Counted from the first letter of the stretch, positions 1-8,737 are shown. The stretch: DNA of 64,000 bases from Phreatobacter cathodiphilus (GCF_003008515.1 NZ_CP027668.1:62001-126000), one strand, 5' to 3'. Translations and numbers: made by a program. The notes: a model not told the origin generated them from the letters alone.

Positions 1-2
1 TT

Positions 3-3000
3 TCCGTGTCCGAGGAGGGGGGCCCGGCCACCCTCCTCGCCGAGCGGATGATGCTGTCGGGCGAATCGCGCGGCACGGCCGGGCCGGTCAGGCTGGAAGG
101 CTCGGCCACGGTGGGCGAGACGGTGCTGCCGCTGCATCTGATGATGAGCCTCGCCGAGCACGGCGACCTCATGCTGCGCCTCAGGGTGCCCGAACGTCCC
201 GAGGGGCCGGGCCTCGAGGCCGAGGGCACGATCGGCGCCGCGGGGCGGCCGCGTTTCGACGGCACCCTGGTCATGACCGGCCGCAGCGGCCGGCTGCCCT
301 GGCGCGTCTCCGGTCCGGCCGCCGCGACGGCCCAGGCCCTCGTCATGCAGCGGGCGGAGGCGCAGGTCGGCTCCGGCGAGCGCATCGCCCGCGCCACCGG
401 CTCCTTCCGCCGCGGCTTCGGGCCGGGCGGCGCGATCGAGGCGGTGGTCTCCGTCCGGCAGGCCGACCTCGACAAGCTGATCGAGGGTCCGCCCCGCACG
501 CCGCGCATGGTGCTTGCGGCGCTGCTCGCCGAAGTCCCGCGTCTGGCCGAGGGCGCCGTGCCGATGACGCTCGGCTTCGACATTGCCGGCGCGACCCTCG
601 GCGGGGCGCCGCTCGGGGACCTGCGCGGCGACATGGAGGCGGTCGACGGCCGCTGGACCGTCAAGGCTTTTTCAGGCCGGTTTCCCGGAGAGGCGCAGGT
701 CGAGGCGGCGGGCGATCTGACGCTCGCCGGCGAGATGGGCTTTGCCGGAACGCTGTCCGTCAACGCGGCGCGGCCCGCCGTGCTGCTCTCCTGGCTCGAC
801 GGCCAGCCGACGCCTCCCGGCACGCTCGACGATCCGCTGACCCTGACGACCCGCATGACGGCCGATGCCGGGCGCCTCCTTCTCGAGGACATCACCGCTC
901 AGACCGCCGCCGGCCGCACCTCCGGCCGCATCGCGCTCGACGTGCCCGCCCTCGGCCGCCACGCCTTCCAGGCCGAGCTGACGGCCGACGCCCTCGACCT
1001 CGACCTGATGCTGCGCATCGCCCGCGGCGCCGGGGCGCGGCTCGACCCCGCCACCGACACCCGCGTCCAGTTGCGCGCCGGCCAGGCGCGCTTCGCCGGC
1101 TTCCTGGCCCGCGACGTCGATCTCGCCGTCGCCACCGACGGGCGCACCTTCGAGGCCGAGCGGCTGAAGGTCGGCGACCTCGCCGGCTTCGGCCTCGATC
1201 TCACCGGCCGTCTCGACGGCCTCGGCGGGCCGCTGCTCGGGCGGCTCTCCGGCCGGCTCAGGGCGGCCGATGCGGACGGCCTCGTCGCCCTGCTGCTGCG
1301 TGACGAACGCACGCGGACATTGGCCGAATGGATCCGGAACCGGGCGCCGTCGCTCGCCGGAGCCGACCTCGCCGTGACCTTCGCCGCCAGCGGCCGCCGC
1401 GCCCTCGGCCTCAGGATCGAGGGCCGTGTCGGCGAGGCGAACCTGCAGATCGACGCTGCCGGCGCCGGCGATCCCTTCGAGCCGGCGGGTCTGACGGGCC
1501 GTGTCGCCCTCGCCATCGACGCGCCGCGCGCCGACCAGATCTTCGCCCTGGTGGCGGGCGCCGCCGCGCCGGCGCCGACGCCTGTCGCCCGCACCCGCCT
1601 GTCGGCGCAGGTGGAGCGCCCGGATCCCGCCACCTTGCGGCTGCGGGGCTCTCTCGTCTCCGCCGGCACCACGCTCTCCTTCGACGCCGGTCGCGGCGGC
1701 GACGGCAGCGGCCGCCTCACCGCCGCCCTGCGCTCCGAGGACGTCTCGGCCCTCATGCCGCTCGCCGGCGTCCCCGCCGAAATCGCCGGCCGCCTGCCGG
1801 GGAGTTTCGACCTCACCGCCGTCGCCGATGACGGCGGCTGGCGCACCGAGAAGGCCGAGGGTCGGCTCGGCGGCACCACCGTCACCGCCCGTCTGAACGG
1901 GCGCGGCGCTTCCGCCCGCGGCGAGATCGGCCTTGGCGACATGACCGGCGAGGCGGCGATGGCGCTGCTGTCGGGCCCGGCCTGGCTCGTCGACGGCGGG
2001 GCGGGGGAATTCGCCGCCGCCGCCTTCGGCGAGACGGTTCTGGACCACGTCGATGCCGATGTGGCGCTCCGCATCGCGCGCATCGGCCTCGGCGGCTATC
2101 CCGCCCTCACCGGCGTGACGGCGCGCCTCCTGCGCCAGGGCCGCGTCACCAGCCTGCGCGACCTCGGCGCGGCGGCCGGCCCGGCCCGCGTCAGCGGCGG
2201 CCTGACCCTTGATCGCTCCGCCCTGCGCACGCTCCTGTCGGCGCGGCTCGCCCTCACCGGCGTGCCGGCGGTCCTGGCCCTTCCCGGGGCGAAGGGCGAG
2301 CTGGCGGTGACCGCCGATCTCGCCGCCGACGGGGCGACGCCGGCGGCCCTCGTTGCCGGCCTCAACGGATCGGGCGAGCTGATCTTCCGCACGACGGCCG
2401 TGTCCGGTGCCGATCCGGCTTCGCTGGCGCGTGTCACCCGCCAGGCGGAGATCGCCCAGGATCTCGGCCGGCCGATGACCGACATGGCGTTCGGCGCGGC
2501 TCTCGCCCAGGCTCTGGACGCGTCCGTTCCGCTCGGCGGCGGCCGTGCGACGCTGGGATTCGTCGGGCTCACCGCCCGTGCCGGCAGCACCTCCTTTGCG
2601 GTCCCCGGCGGCAGCATCGCCTGGTCCGGGAGCTTCGACCTCGCCGAGGGGACGATGGCCGCCCAGGTCCGCGTCACGCCGGATCCCATCCCCGAGGCCG
2701 AGACCATGCCGGTCATCGCCATGCGGTTCGAGGGACCGATCGGCGCGCCCGCCCGCGCCATCGAGACCGACGACGTCTCTGGCTGGCTGGGCCTCAGGCT
2801 CATCGACCGCGCCGCCTTCCGCATCCGCATGACCGAGAGCGACCGGCTGGAGCGCAGCCGCCAGCGCGCCTTCTCCCGTCACACGTCGGTGCCGCCGCCG
2901 CAGGTCGTTGTCGCCATGCCGCCCATGCCGCCGCCGGTGACCGCCGAGATGTTCCTGATGCCGGAGAGCCCCGCGCCGCGCGTGCCGGCGCCCGAGCCGC

Positions 3001-3218
3001 CGCAGGACGGCGCGCCCGTCCCGGCGCCGCGTCCGGCCGCGCCACGCACCGGTCCGGCTCCCGCCCCCAGCGCCGGCTCCGACCTGCCCGGAGTGGTCCG
3101 TCGCGCCCTCGACGGGGCACGTGCCGCCCCGCCGGCGGCCACCGGCGCGCCCCTGTCGATCCTTCCGCCCCTGCCGCCGCCGGTCGAGGTCGGTCCTGCG
3201 CCGGGGATGCGTCGCTGA
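3..3218 (+). CDS. AsmA/YhdP-like envelope protein, 3' part of gene
   Basis: The reading frame is open from the left edge, so the gene is probably cut at its 5' end; a GTG at 6 is the first possible start in the window, but no signal peptide or membrane anchor follows it. About 1070 residues are visible. They are repetitive, beta-rich and low in charge, with many G-x-L-x-G steps, as in AsmA, TamB and YhdP proteins (DUF3971/AsmA_2), which are thought to bridge the periplasm and move phospholipids to the outer membrane. From about residue 950 the sequence becomes a Pro/Ala-rich tail, probably disordered. The stop lies just upstream of the tmRNA gene. The AsmA-like assignment rests on composition and pattern; the exact family is inferred. 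Confidence 0.7.
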   Translation, partial: SVSEEGGPATLLAERMMLSGESRGTAGPVRLEGSATVGETVLPLHLMMSLAEHGDLMLRLRVPERPEGPGLEAEGTIGAAGRPRFDGTLVMTGRSGRLPWRVSGPAAATAQALVMQRAEAQVGSGERIARATGSFRRGFGPGGAIEAVVSVRQADLDKLIEGPPRTPRMVLAALLAEVPRLAEGAVPMTLGFDIAGATLGGAPLGDLRGDMEAVDGRWTVKAFSGRFPGEAQVEAAGDLTLAGEMGFAGTLSVNAARPAVLLSWLDGQPTPPGTLDDPLTLTTRMTADAGRLLLEDITAQTAAGRTSGRIALDVPALGRHAFQAELTADALDLDLMLRIARGAGARLDPATDTRVQLRAGQARFAGFLARDVDLAVATDGRTFEAERLKVGDLAGFGLDLTGRLDGLGGPLLGRLSGRLRAADADGLVALLLRDERTRTLAEWIRNRAPSLAGADLAVTFAASGRRALGLRIEGRVGEANLQIDAAGAGDPFEPAGLTGRVALAIDAPRADQIFALVAGAAAPAPTPVARTRLSAQVERPDPATLRLRGSLVSAGTTLSFDAGRGGDGSGRLTAALRSEDVSALMPLAGVPAEIAGRLPGSFDLTAVADDGGWRTEKAEGRLGGTTVTARLNGRGASARGEIGLGDMTGEAAMALLSGPAWLVDGGAGEFAAAAFGETVLDHVDADVALRIARIGLGGYPALTGVTARLLRQGRVTSLRDLGAAAGPARVSGGLTLDRSALRTLLSARLALTGVPAVLALPGAKGELAVTADLAADGATPAALVAGLNGSGELIFRTTAVSGADPASLARVTRQAEIAQDLGRPMTDMAFGAALAQALDASVPLGGGRATLGFVGLTARAGSTSFAVPGGSIAWSGSFDLAEGTMAAQVRVTPDPIPEAETMPVIAMRFEGPIGAPARAIETDDVSGWLGLRLIDRAAFRIRMTESDRLERSRQRAFSRHTSVPPPQVVVAMPPMPPPVTAEMFLMPESPAPRVPAPEPPQDGAPVPAPRPAAPRTGPAPAPSAGSDLPGVVRRALDGARAAPPAATGAPLSILPPLPPPVEVGPAPGMRR

Positions 3219-3257
3219 AGCCCTTTCGCTGAGGCGCGGGCTCCCCTATATTCAGCG

Positions 3258-3578
3258 GGCCGGGGCAACCCGGCTATGGCGATAAACGGCCATCGTAATA
3301 AGCCTTTCGGACCCGGGGGCAGTACCCGGCGCCTCCACCAGAAGGACCCTTCTAGGGTGTTTCTGATGGGGGCGAAACAGGATCGACGAGGGTGTAAAGG
3401 GTGGGCTTTTGCTCGGCATGGTTCCGCCGTTATCGGGCCGTCTCAATAGTTGCCAACGACAACTATGCTCCGGTGGCCGTTGCCGCGTAATGCGGTGATG
3501 GTACCGAAATCAAGTCCTTGCGGGTAGCACTGTAAGGCGGGGTTCGGAGGCACCTGGCAACAGAAGCCTCCACTTCTC
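3258..3578 (+). ncRNA. ssrA: Transfer-messenger RNA, circularly permuted two-piece form
   Basis: Rescues stalled ribosomes and adds a degradation tag. The order is permuted, as in alphaproteobacteria: the acceptor piece comes first and ends in CCA at 3338-3340, then a short spacer (3341-3367) that is removed, then the coding piece starting at 3368. The coding 5' end GGGGGCG (3368-3374) pairs with CGCCTCC (3330-3336) to form a 7-bp acceptor stem with one G-U pair; A3337 is the discriminator. The T-arm stem CCGGG/CCCGG encloses the seven-base loop GGCAGTA. The conserved GGATCGAC and GGGTGTAAAG stretches follow. A hairpin with GGAGGC/GCCTCC arms (3546-3571) lies near the 3' end. The outer limits are approximate. 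A TATATT at 3247 may be the -10 element. Confidence 0.93.
3452..3490 (+). other. tmRNA tag reading frame
   Basis: The resume codon GCC at 3452 opens the frame A-N-D-N-Y-A-P-V-A-V-A-A followed by TAA at 3488. The AND(N) start is the part read by SspB, and the terminal V-A-A is the part read by ClpX, as known for alphaproteobacterial ssrA tags. The frame lies inside the coding piece of the two-piece tmRNA. Confidence 0.93.
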
Positions 3579-3660
3579 TCCGGTCCGCGGCGCGGTGGCC
3601 CGGAAGGGTCCCATACAGCGCGACAGAAGGCCCCGGGTCCGTTCCGCGATCGACCAGCAC

Positions 3661-4221
3661 ATGCCAACAGACCTCATTCGCTACGATCTTCTGGCCCAGG
3701 ACGCGCTGCGCGGCGTGGTCCGCCGTGTCCTCCTCGACGCGGCGCGCGACGGCCTGCCGGGCGACCATCATTTCTACATCACCTTCGACACCCGCGCTCC
3801 CGGCGTCCGCCTGTCCAACCGCATGCGGGAGAAGTACCCGCTGGAGATGACGGTGGTTCTCCAGCACCAGTACTGGGACCTGATCGTCACCGAGCACAGC
3901 TTCGAGGTGGGCCTCTCTTTCGGCGGCATCCCCGAGCGCCTGCTCGTGCCCTTCGACGCGGTCAAAGGCTTCTTCGATCCCTCCGTCCAGTTCGGCCTCC
4001 AGTTCGAGGTGGCCGGCGCCGAGGCGGAGAAGGGCGACACGGGGGTGCGCGAGATCACTCCCCGCCCGTCCGGCGAGGCAGAACCCTCCGCGGTCTCGCC
4101 GCTGCCGGCTTCCGCGCCCCGGGCCGAGCCCGGCGACGCCCCCAAGGCCGATCATCCCGGCACCGATGCCGGGGCGGCCGGCGCCGAGGTCGTCAGCCTC
4201 GACAAGTTCCGCAAGAAATAA
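3661..4221 (+). CDS. sspB: SspB, adaptor delivering ssrA-tagged proteins to ClpXP
   Basis: A 186-residue cytoplasmic adaptor of the alphaproteobacterial SspB family. Residues 1-120 form the tag-binding domain, starting MPTDLIRYDLLAQDALRGVV, with the family block FYITFDTRAPGVRLS and then LVPFDAVKGFFDPSVQFGLQFE. A 50-residue Pro/Ala/Glu-rich linker leads to the C-terminal VVSLDKFRKK, the conserved tail that docks on the ClpX N domain. The ATG at 3661 fits the family N-terminus; the longer upstream frame would run into the tmRNA region. It lies about 80 bases after ssrA, so tag and tag reader are neighbours, and it is followed by the DUF4169 and ribbon-helix-helix genes that often accompany it in rhizobia. 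Confidence 0.93.
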   Translation: MPTDLIRYDLLAQDALRGVVRRVLLDAARDGLPGDHHFYITFDTRAPGVRLSNRMREKYPLEMTVVLQHQYWDLIVTEHSFEVGLSFGGIPERLLVPFDAVKGFFDPSVQFGLQFEVAGAEAEKGDTGVREITPRPSGEAEPSAVSPLPASAPRAEPGDAPKADHPGTDAGAAGAEVVSLDKFRKK

Positions 4222-4402
4222 GGCGCCTCCCGCGGCACGCCGCGCCAGAGACTGGTCCCCCGACAGGTCCCGCCCGCGATGCCTGACGGCTGCCGCGTGC
4301 AGACCTGTCGTGCAGCGCGGCACCTACCCCTTGCCGAGCCGGCTGCCTTTTTTTTTATCACTGCCGGAACCGAACCCCTCTTTGCGAATTTGGACTGTTG
4401 CC

Positions 4403-4579
4403 ATGGGTGACATCGTCAATTTGAAGCGCGCACGCAAACGCAAGGCGCGCGAAGCGGAGTCCCTCGGCGCTGACGCCAATCGTCTGCGCTTTGGTCGTCC
4501 AGCCGGCGAGCGAAAGCTCGAAGAGGCACGCAAGGCCCTCGACGCCAAGCGGCTGGACGGTCACAAGCGCCCGGAGTGA
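4403..4579 (+). CDS. DUF4169 small basic protein
   Basis: A 58-residue, strongly basic protein starting MGDIVNLKRARKRKAREAES. The N-terminal GDIVNLKRARK block and a later NRLRFGRP motif are the marks of DUF4169, a family found almost only in alphaproteobacteria next to sspB. It is probably helical; no function is known. It starts at ATG 4403; the longer frame upstream has no family support. It lies seven bases before the ribbon-helix-helix gene, so the two are probably co-transcribed. Confidence 0.8.
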   Translation: MGDIVNLKRARKRKAREAESLGADANRLRFGRPAGERKLEEARKALDAKRLDGHKRPE

Positions 4580-4585
4580 AGCTGA

Positions 4586-4816
4586 ATGAAGAGCCACGTT
4601 GTCAAACGTTCGATCGTGGTCGAGGGCCACAAGACCAGCGTCAGCCTGGAGGACGAATTCTGGAATGCCCTGAAGGAAATCGCCGCCGAGCGCCGCGAGA
4701 CCCTGTCGGATCTCGTGGGGCAGATCGACGGGGGCCGGACCCATGGCAATCTGTCGTCTTCGATCCGGCTCTTCGTGCTGGATCATTACCGTACGCGAAG
4801 CGCCGCAACCAGTTGA
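4586..4816 (+). CDS. Ribbon-helix-helix domain protein
   Basis: A 76-residue protein: KRSIVVEGHKTSVSLEDEFW forms the ribbon strand and first helix, then ALKEIAAERRETLSDLVGQID, then SSSIRLFVLDHYR. This matches the RHH_4 type (PF13467) of small dimeric DNA-binding proteins common in alphaproteobacteria. It follows DUF4169 closely, in the sspB neighbourhood. It may be a transcriptional regulator; its target is unknown. No partner toxin gene is seen next to it. Confidence 0.8.
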   Translation: MKSHVVKRSIVVEGHKTSVSLEDEFWNALKEIAAERRETLSDLVGQIDGGRTHGNLSSSIRLFVLDHYRTRSAATS

Positions 4817-4891
4817 TGTTGCGCTGCGGGAAGGCCGAAAGATACGCATCCTCCCCTATCCGTGAATCGCCTCCCGCTTGTCTTCGGGGTG

Positions 4892-4905
4892 TTGACATGA
4901 TGTCA
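4892..4905. promoter_or_regulatory. Palindromic operator candidate over a TTGACA, upstream of tctB
   Basis: TGACAT-G-ATGTCA (4893-4905) is a perfect 6-1-6 palindrome. It overlaps a TTGACA (4892-4897) that would suit a -35 element, 63 bases before the tctB start. Its shape suits a GntR-type or other dimeric regulator of the tctBA operon. Regulator identity is inference only. Confidence 0.4.
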
Positions 4906-4967
4906 TCCGCGCGCAAGAGCACGGGGCGACAGAAAGTCTCAAGACAACGCTCCGACGCGGGGGGACG

Positions 4968-5507
4968 ATGCACGACGATAGCGCGAAAGCGGATGACAAT
5001 ACACGCGGCCTGATCAAGAGCCCCCAGGACATGTTTGCGGGGCTGTTCATCATCGCCTTCGGCCTCCTGATCATGTGGGCGTCCTCGAATCTGACGGGCG
5101 GCCGCGGTGCCAATCTCGGCCCCGGCTCCTTCCCGCGCGGCCTCTCATTTCTCCTCGTGGCCGTCGGCGTGGTGATCATCGTCCAGGCCCTGACCGTCGT
5201 CGGTCCGCGCCTCGAGGCCTGGTCGATCCGCGGCCCGGTCTTCGTTCTCGGCGCCGTCCTGCTCTTCGCCATGACGATCCGCGGCACCACGCTCAACATC
5301 CCCGGAATCGGCCGCACCGATCTCCTGCCGCCGCTCGGCCTCATCGTCGCCGGACCGCTGACCCTCGTCGTCGCCAGCCTTGCCGCCACCGAGCGCAACT
5401 GGACCCAGACGCTGATCTTCTCGGCGGCCATGACCGCCTTCTGCATCCTGCTGTTCAAAGTCGCGTTGAGGCTGCCGATCCCGGTCGCCCCGTGGGCCGG
5501 CTGGTAA
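4968..5507 (+). CDS. tctB: TctB-family small membrane subunit of a tripartite tricarboxylate transporter
   Basis: A 179-residue inner-membrane protein with four or five hydrophobic segments (from about residues 17, 48, 82, 117 and 147). The motifs GLFIIAFGLLIMWAS and GPGSFPRGLSFLL are the TctB signature (DUF1468). In TTT systems TctB and TctA form the membrane complex that imports carboxylates captured by a periplasmic TctC. The start at ATG 4968 follows a GGGGGA ribosome-binding stretch. tctA begins 10 bases after its stop. No TctC gene lies on either side. Confidence 0.92.
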   Translation: MHDDSAKADDNTRGLIKSPQDMFAGLFIIAFGLLIMWASSNLTGGRGANLGPGSFPRGLSFLLVAVGVVIIVQALTVVGPRLEAWSIRGPVFVLGAVLLFAMTIRGTTLNIPGIGRTDLLPPLGLIVAGPLTLVVASLAATERNWTQTLIFSAAMTAFCILLFKVALRLPIPVAPWAGW

Positions 5508-5517
5508 GGCGCGTCAC

Positions 5518-7026
5518 ATGGATATGGTTGCCAATCTGGCGCTGGGCTTCGGCGTCGCCTTCACCGTCAAGAACCTCGGTCTCTGCTTCCTCGGCTGCAT
5601 GATCGGCACGCTGATCGGCGTGCTGCCCGGCGTCGGCCCGATCGCCACGATCGCCATGCTGCTGCCGATCACCTTCGGCCTCGACCCGGTCGGCGCGCTG
5701 ATCATGCTCGCCGGCATCTACTACGGCGCGCAGTACGGCGGCTCGACCACGGCCATCCTCGTCAACATCCCCGGCGAGGCGACCTCCATCGTCACCGTGC
5801 TCGATGGCCACCAGATGGCCCGCAACGGCCGCGCCGGCGCCGCCCTCGGCATCTCCGCCATCGGCTCCTTCTTCGCCGGTTCGGTGGCCACGATCGTGAT
5901 CGCGGCCCTCGCCGCGCCGCTGACCCGCGTCGCGCTGCTCTTCGGCCCGGCGGAGTATTTCTCGCTCATGGTCATGGGCCTGATCTTCGCCGTCGTGCTG
6001 GCGCGCGGCTCGGTCATCAAGGCCGTGGCCATGGTGCTGCTCGGCCTCACCCTCTCCACCGTCGGCCAGGACCTCGAGACCGGTGCCGACCGCATGACCT
6101 TCGGCTGGCCGGAACTCTCCGACGGCATCGACTTCACCACCATCGCCATGGGCATGTTCGGGTTCGCGGAAATCCTCCGCAATCTCGAATCGCCCGAGAC
6201 GCGCGACGTGCTGAAGAGCAAGATCGGCAGCCTCCTGCCCAACTGGGAGGAGATGAAGCAGTCGCTCATGCCGGTGCTGCGCGGCACCGGCCTGGGCGCC
6301 GCCCTCGGCATCCTGCCCGGCAACGGCGCGGTGCTCGGTCCCTTCGCCAGCTACACGCTGGAGAAGAAGATCGCCAAGGATCCGAGCCGCTTCGGCAAGG
6401 GCGCGATCGAGGGCGTCGCGGGTCCGGAGAGCGCCAACAATGCCGGCGCGCAGACCTCCTTCATCCCGCTGCTGACGCTCGGCATCCCGCCCAACGCCGT
6501 CATGGCCCTCATGGTCGGCGCCATGACCATCCACGGCATCGTGCCGGGCCCGCAGGTCATGGAAAAGCGGCCCGATCTCTTCTGGGGCATGATCGCCTCG
6601 ATGTGGATCGGCAACCTCATGCTGCTCATCATCAACCTGCCGATGATCGGCCTGTGGGTGAAGCTCCTGAAGGTGCCCTACCGCATGCTGTTCCCCTCGA
6701 TCCTGATGTTCTGCTGCATCGGCATCTACTCGGTGAACAACAACCCCTTCGACGTGATGATCACCGCCTTCTTCGGCCTCGTCGGCTACGCCTTCATCAA
6801 GATGGGCTTCGAGGTCGCGCCGCTGCTGCTCGGCTTCGTGCTCGGCAAGCTGATGGAAGAGTATCTGCGCCGGTCGATCCTGATGTCGCGCGGCGACTGG
6901 TCGGTCTTCGTCGATTTCGTCAACCGGCCCATCTCGGCCGTGCTGATCGCCATCGCCGTGCTGATGCTGATCATCTCCTTCCTGCCGGCGATCACCAAGA
7001 AGCGCGACACCGTCTTTGTCGAGTGA
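5518..7026 (+). CDS. tctA: TctA-family large membrane subunit of a tripartite tricarboxylate transporter
   Basis: A 502-residue protein with about a dozen hydrophobic helices, the usual length for TctA. The signature block near residues 35-95 is present: GVLPGVGPIATIAMLLPITF, then IYYGAQYGGSTTAILVNIPGE. A second internal repeat has GILPGNGAVLGPFASY. It is translated right after tctB and should form the transport channel. The substrate cannot be told from sequence; TTT systems take up citrate, tartrate, terephthalate and other carboxylates. A separate TctC must lie elsewhere if the system works. Confidence 0.95.
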   Translation: MDMVANLALGFGVAFTVKNLGLCFLGCMIGTLIGVLPGVGPIATIAMLLPITFGLDPVGALIMLAGIYYGAQYGGSTTAILVNIPGEATSIVTVLDGHQMARNGRAGAALGISAIGSFFAGSVATIVIAALAAPLTRVALLFGPAEYFSLMVMGLIFAVVLARGSVIKAVAMVLLGLTLSTVGQDLETGADRMTFGWPELSDGIDFTTIAMGMFGFAEILRNLESPETRDVLKSKIGSLLPNWEEMKQSLMPVLRGTGLGAALGILPGNGAVLGPFASYTLEKKIAKDPSRFGKGAIEGVAGPESANNAGAQTSFIPLLTLGIPPNAVMALMVGAMTIHGIVPGPQVMEKRPDLFWGMIASMWIGNLMLLIINLPMIGLWVKLLKVPYRMLFPSILMFCCIGIYSVNNNPFDVMITAFFGLVGYAFIKMGFEVAPLLLGFVLGKLMEEYLRRSILMSRGDWSVFVDFVNRPISAVLIAIAVLMLIISFLPAITKKRDTVFVE

Positions 7027-7056
7027 TCCCCGGGCCGTCCCGTACGAACCTTCCTG

Positions 7057-7082
7057 CCGGCGGCGCCCTCGGGTGCCGCCGG
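7057..7082 (+). terminator. Hairpin after tctA
   Basis: CCGGCGGC (7057-7064) and GCCGCCGG (7075-7082) form an 8-bp GC stem with a 10-base loop. It is followed by TTGCGTTC rather than a pure T run, so intrinsic termination is possible but not strong. Confidence 0.4.
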
Positions 7083-7171
7083 TTGCGTTCGGAGGGGGCG
7101 TAACGGCCGCCCGCGACGATCCGTAAGTCCGCGTGAGGGCAAGCCCGCCCCGCCGGACGAAAGGGTCGACC

Positions 7172-7645
7172 ATGCCGCCTGCCTCCAGCCTCACCCGCCG
7201 CGCCCTCGGCCCCCTCCTCGCGGGCGCCTCGCTCCTCGTCTCCGCCATGTCCGCCGTCGCCGGACCCGAGGTCTATACGGGCACGCTCTCAAACCTCGCC
7301 GCCGACGGCTACGACGTCGTCGCCTTCCACCGCGAGGGACGGGCGCTGCGCGGCGATCCGCGCTTCACCCATCGCTGGAAGGACGCCGTGTGGCGCTTCG
7401 CCAGCGCCAACGCCCGCGACGCCTTCGCCGCCGATCCCGCCCGTTACGCCCCCGCCTATGGCGGCCACTGCTCCTGGGCCGCCGCCCAGGGCTACCGTGC
7501 CTCGGGCGATCCCCGCCACTGGCGCATCGTCGCCGGCCGGCTCCACTTCAACTACGACGCCCGGGTCCACCGGACCTGGCTCGCCGATGCCGAGAGTCTC
7601 ATCGCCGCCGCCGATCGCAAGTGGCCCTCGATCCTGGCGCAGTGA
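7172..7645 (+). CDS. Secreted YHS-domain protein
   Basis: A 157-residue protein with a probable signal peptide at residues 1-30 (RRALGPLLAGASLLVSAMSAVA). The mature part has the YHS pattern: VYTGTLSNLAADGYDVVAFHREGRALRGDPRF, then HRWKDAVWRFASANARDAFAADPARYAPAYGGHCSWA. This is the form often annotated as a YHS domain-containing protein and thought to bind metal or heme. ATG 7172 is chosen because it opens the signal peptide and follows GAAAGGG; an earlier in-frame GTG lacks this. It stands alone between tctA and DUF2853. Confidence 0.85.
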   Translation: MPPASSLTRRALGPLLAGASLLVSAMSAVAGPEVYTGTLSNLAADGYDVVAFHREGRALRGDPRFTHRWKDAVWRFASANARDAFAADPARYAPAYGGHCSWAAAQGYRASGDPRHWRIVAGRLHFNYDARVHRTWLADAESLIAAADRKWPSILAQ

Positions 7646-7772
7646 CCGCCGGGCTCATCGGGTTTTTGCCGGAGGTCGCGGGTGGCGACGCACCGTCGGG
7701 CCGGTGCTAGTCTTCGCTCGCTCCCGGCCCGTCAGGGTCGGGTCGATGCCGCAGAACAGGGGAGAAATCGGC

Positions 7773-8093
7773 ATGAGCGACTGGTTGGCTGACGTAAAGA
7801 AATATGCGCCGAAAGCGGACGAAGCGGCCGTCGCGGGCATCGTCAAATATCTCGGCATCGCGCTCAGGAATCGCGATTCCTCTCTCGTGTCTTTTGCCGA
7901 TCCCGAGGAAGTCTCCCGGGTGAAGAAGAATTTCTGCATGAAGAAGCTGGCGCTGACCGACGAGGCCGCCATCGACGCGGCGCTCGCCAAGGTCGCCGCC
8001 GCCCTCAAGGGCGACCGGACCAAGAACCGCGTGACGGTCTATTACCTGCTCGCCGAGCACTTCAAGAAGCTCGACCTCTTCGTCAAGAAGTGA
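7773..8093 (+). CDS. DUF2853 family protein
   Basis: A 106-residue cytoplasmic protein starting MSDWLADVKKYAPKADEAAV, with KYLGIALRNRDSSLVSFADPEE and RVKKNFCMKKLAL, and ending VYYLLAEHFKKLDLFVKK. These blocks match the DUF2853 family, a small all-helical fold with no known function. The ATG at 7773 follows GGGGAGAAA. The track's longer upstream extension has no family support. It probably ends at the hairpin just downstream. Confidence 0.88.
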   Translation: MSDWLADVKKYAPKADEAAVAGIVKYLGIALRNRDSSLVSFADPEEVSRVKKNFCMKKLALTDEAAIDAALAKVAAALKGDRTKNRVTVYYLLAEHFKKLDLFVKK

Positions 8094-8101
8094 GCGCCTC
8101 C

Positions 8102-8125
8102 CGGGCGCCGGACCGCCGGCGCCCG
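8102..8125 (+). terminator. Perfect GC hairpin after the DUF2853 gene
   Basis: CGGGCGCCGG (8102-8111) and CCGGCGCCCG (8116-8125) make a 10-bp stem with the four-base loop ACCG. No T run follows, so this may terminate weakly or protect the mRNA end. Confidence 0.45.
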
Positions 8126-8215
8126 CCGATTCATGTGGGTGTCGCGCCGCGCGCTGCTGCCAGCGAGCCGCCTTCCGCGCTATAGTCTCCGCTCTCGGAT
8201 TCGCCGGAGGCCGCC

Positions 8216-8737
8216 ATGCGCCAGTATCACGACCTGATGGAGCACGTGCTCAGGCACGGCGCCCGCAAGGACGACCGCACCGGCACCGGCACGCTCTCCG
8301 TCTTCGGCCACCAGATGCGCTTCGACCTGTCGGAGGGCTTTCCGATGGTCACCACCAAGAAGCTGCATCTGAAGTCGATCGTCCACGAGCTCCTCTGGTT
8401 CCTGAAGGGCGACACCAACATCGCCTATCTCAAGGCCAACGGCGTCAGCATCTGGGACGAATGGGCCGATGCGGAGGGCAATCTCGGCCCCGTCTACGGC
8501 AAGCAGTGGCGCTCCTGGGCCGCCCCCGACGGCCGCACCATCGACCAGATCGCCAATCTCGTGGCGATGCTGAAGGCGAATCCGGACTCCCGCCGCCTCA
8601 TCGTCTCGGCCTGGAACCCGGCGGATGTCGAGGCCATGGCGCTGCCGCCCTGCCACTGCCTGTTCCAGTTCTACGTGGCGGACGGCAGGCTCTCCTGCCA
8701 GCTCTACCAGCGCTCCGCCGACATCTTCCTCGGCGTG
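8216..8737 (+). pseudogene. thyA: Native thymidylate synthase, 5' part (codons 1-174), interrupted
   Basis: This is the N-terminal two thirds of a normal ThyA (dUMP methylation with methylene-tetrahydrofolate). [31 protein letters not shown], the dUMP-loop arginine, [11 protein letters not shown], the catalytic cysteine in [12 protein letters not shown] and the [10 protein letters not shown] block are all intact. After the GTG codon at 8735-8737 similarity stops. The frame runs on into insert DNA for 31 codons, to a stop at 8828-8830. The continuation, beginning PFNIASY, is found at 13146. Without the C-terminal third, including the PFN asparagine that recognises dUMP, this product should be inactive. 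It has the local 70% GC, unlike the insert. Confidence 0.95.

Noticed and set aside
672-2882. A 736-residue minus-strand frame opposite the first gene
   Set aside because: It is rich in G, A, R and E without domains, a typical antisense shadow in high-GC DNA.
5455-7248. A 597-residue minus-strand frame opposite tctA
   Set aside because: His/Asp/Gly-rich shadow with no family pattern; tctA on the other strand is clear.
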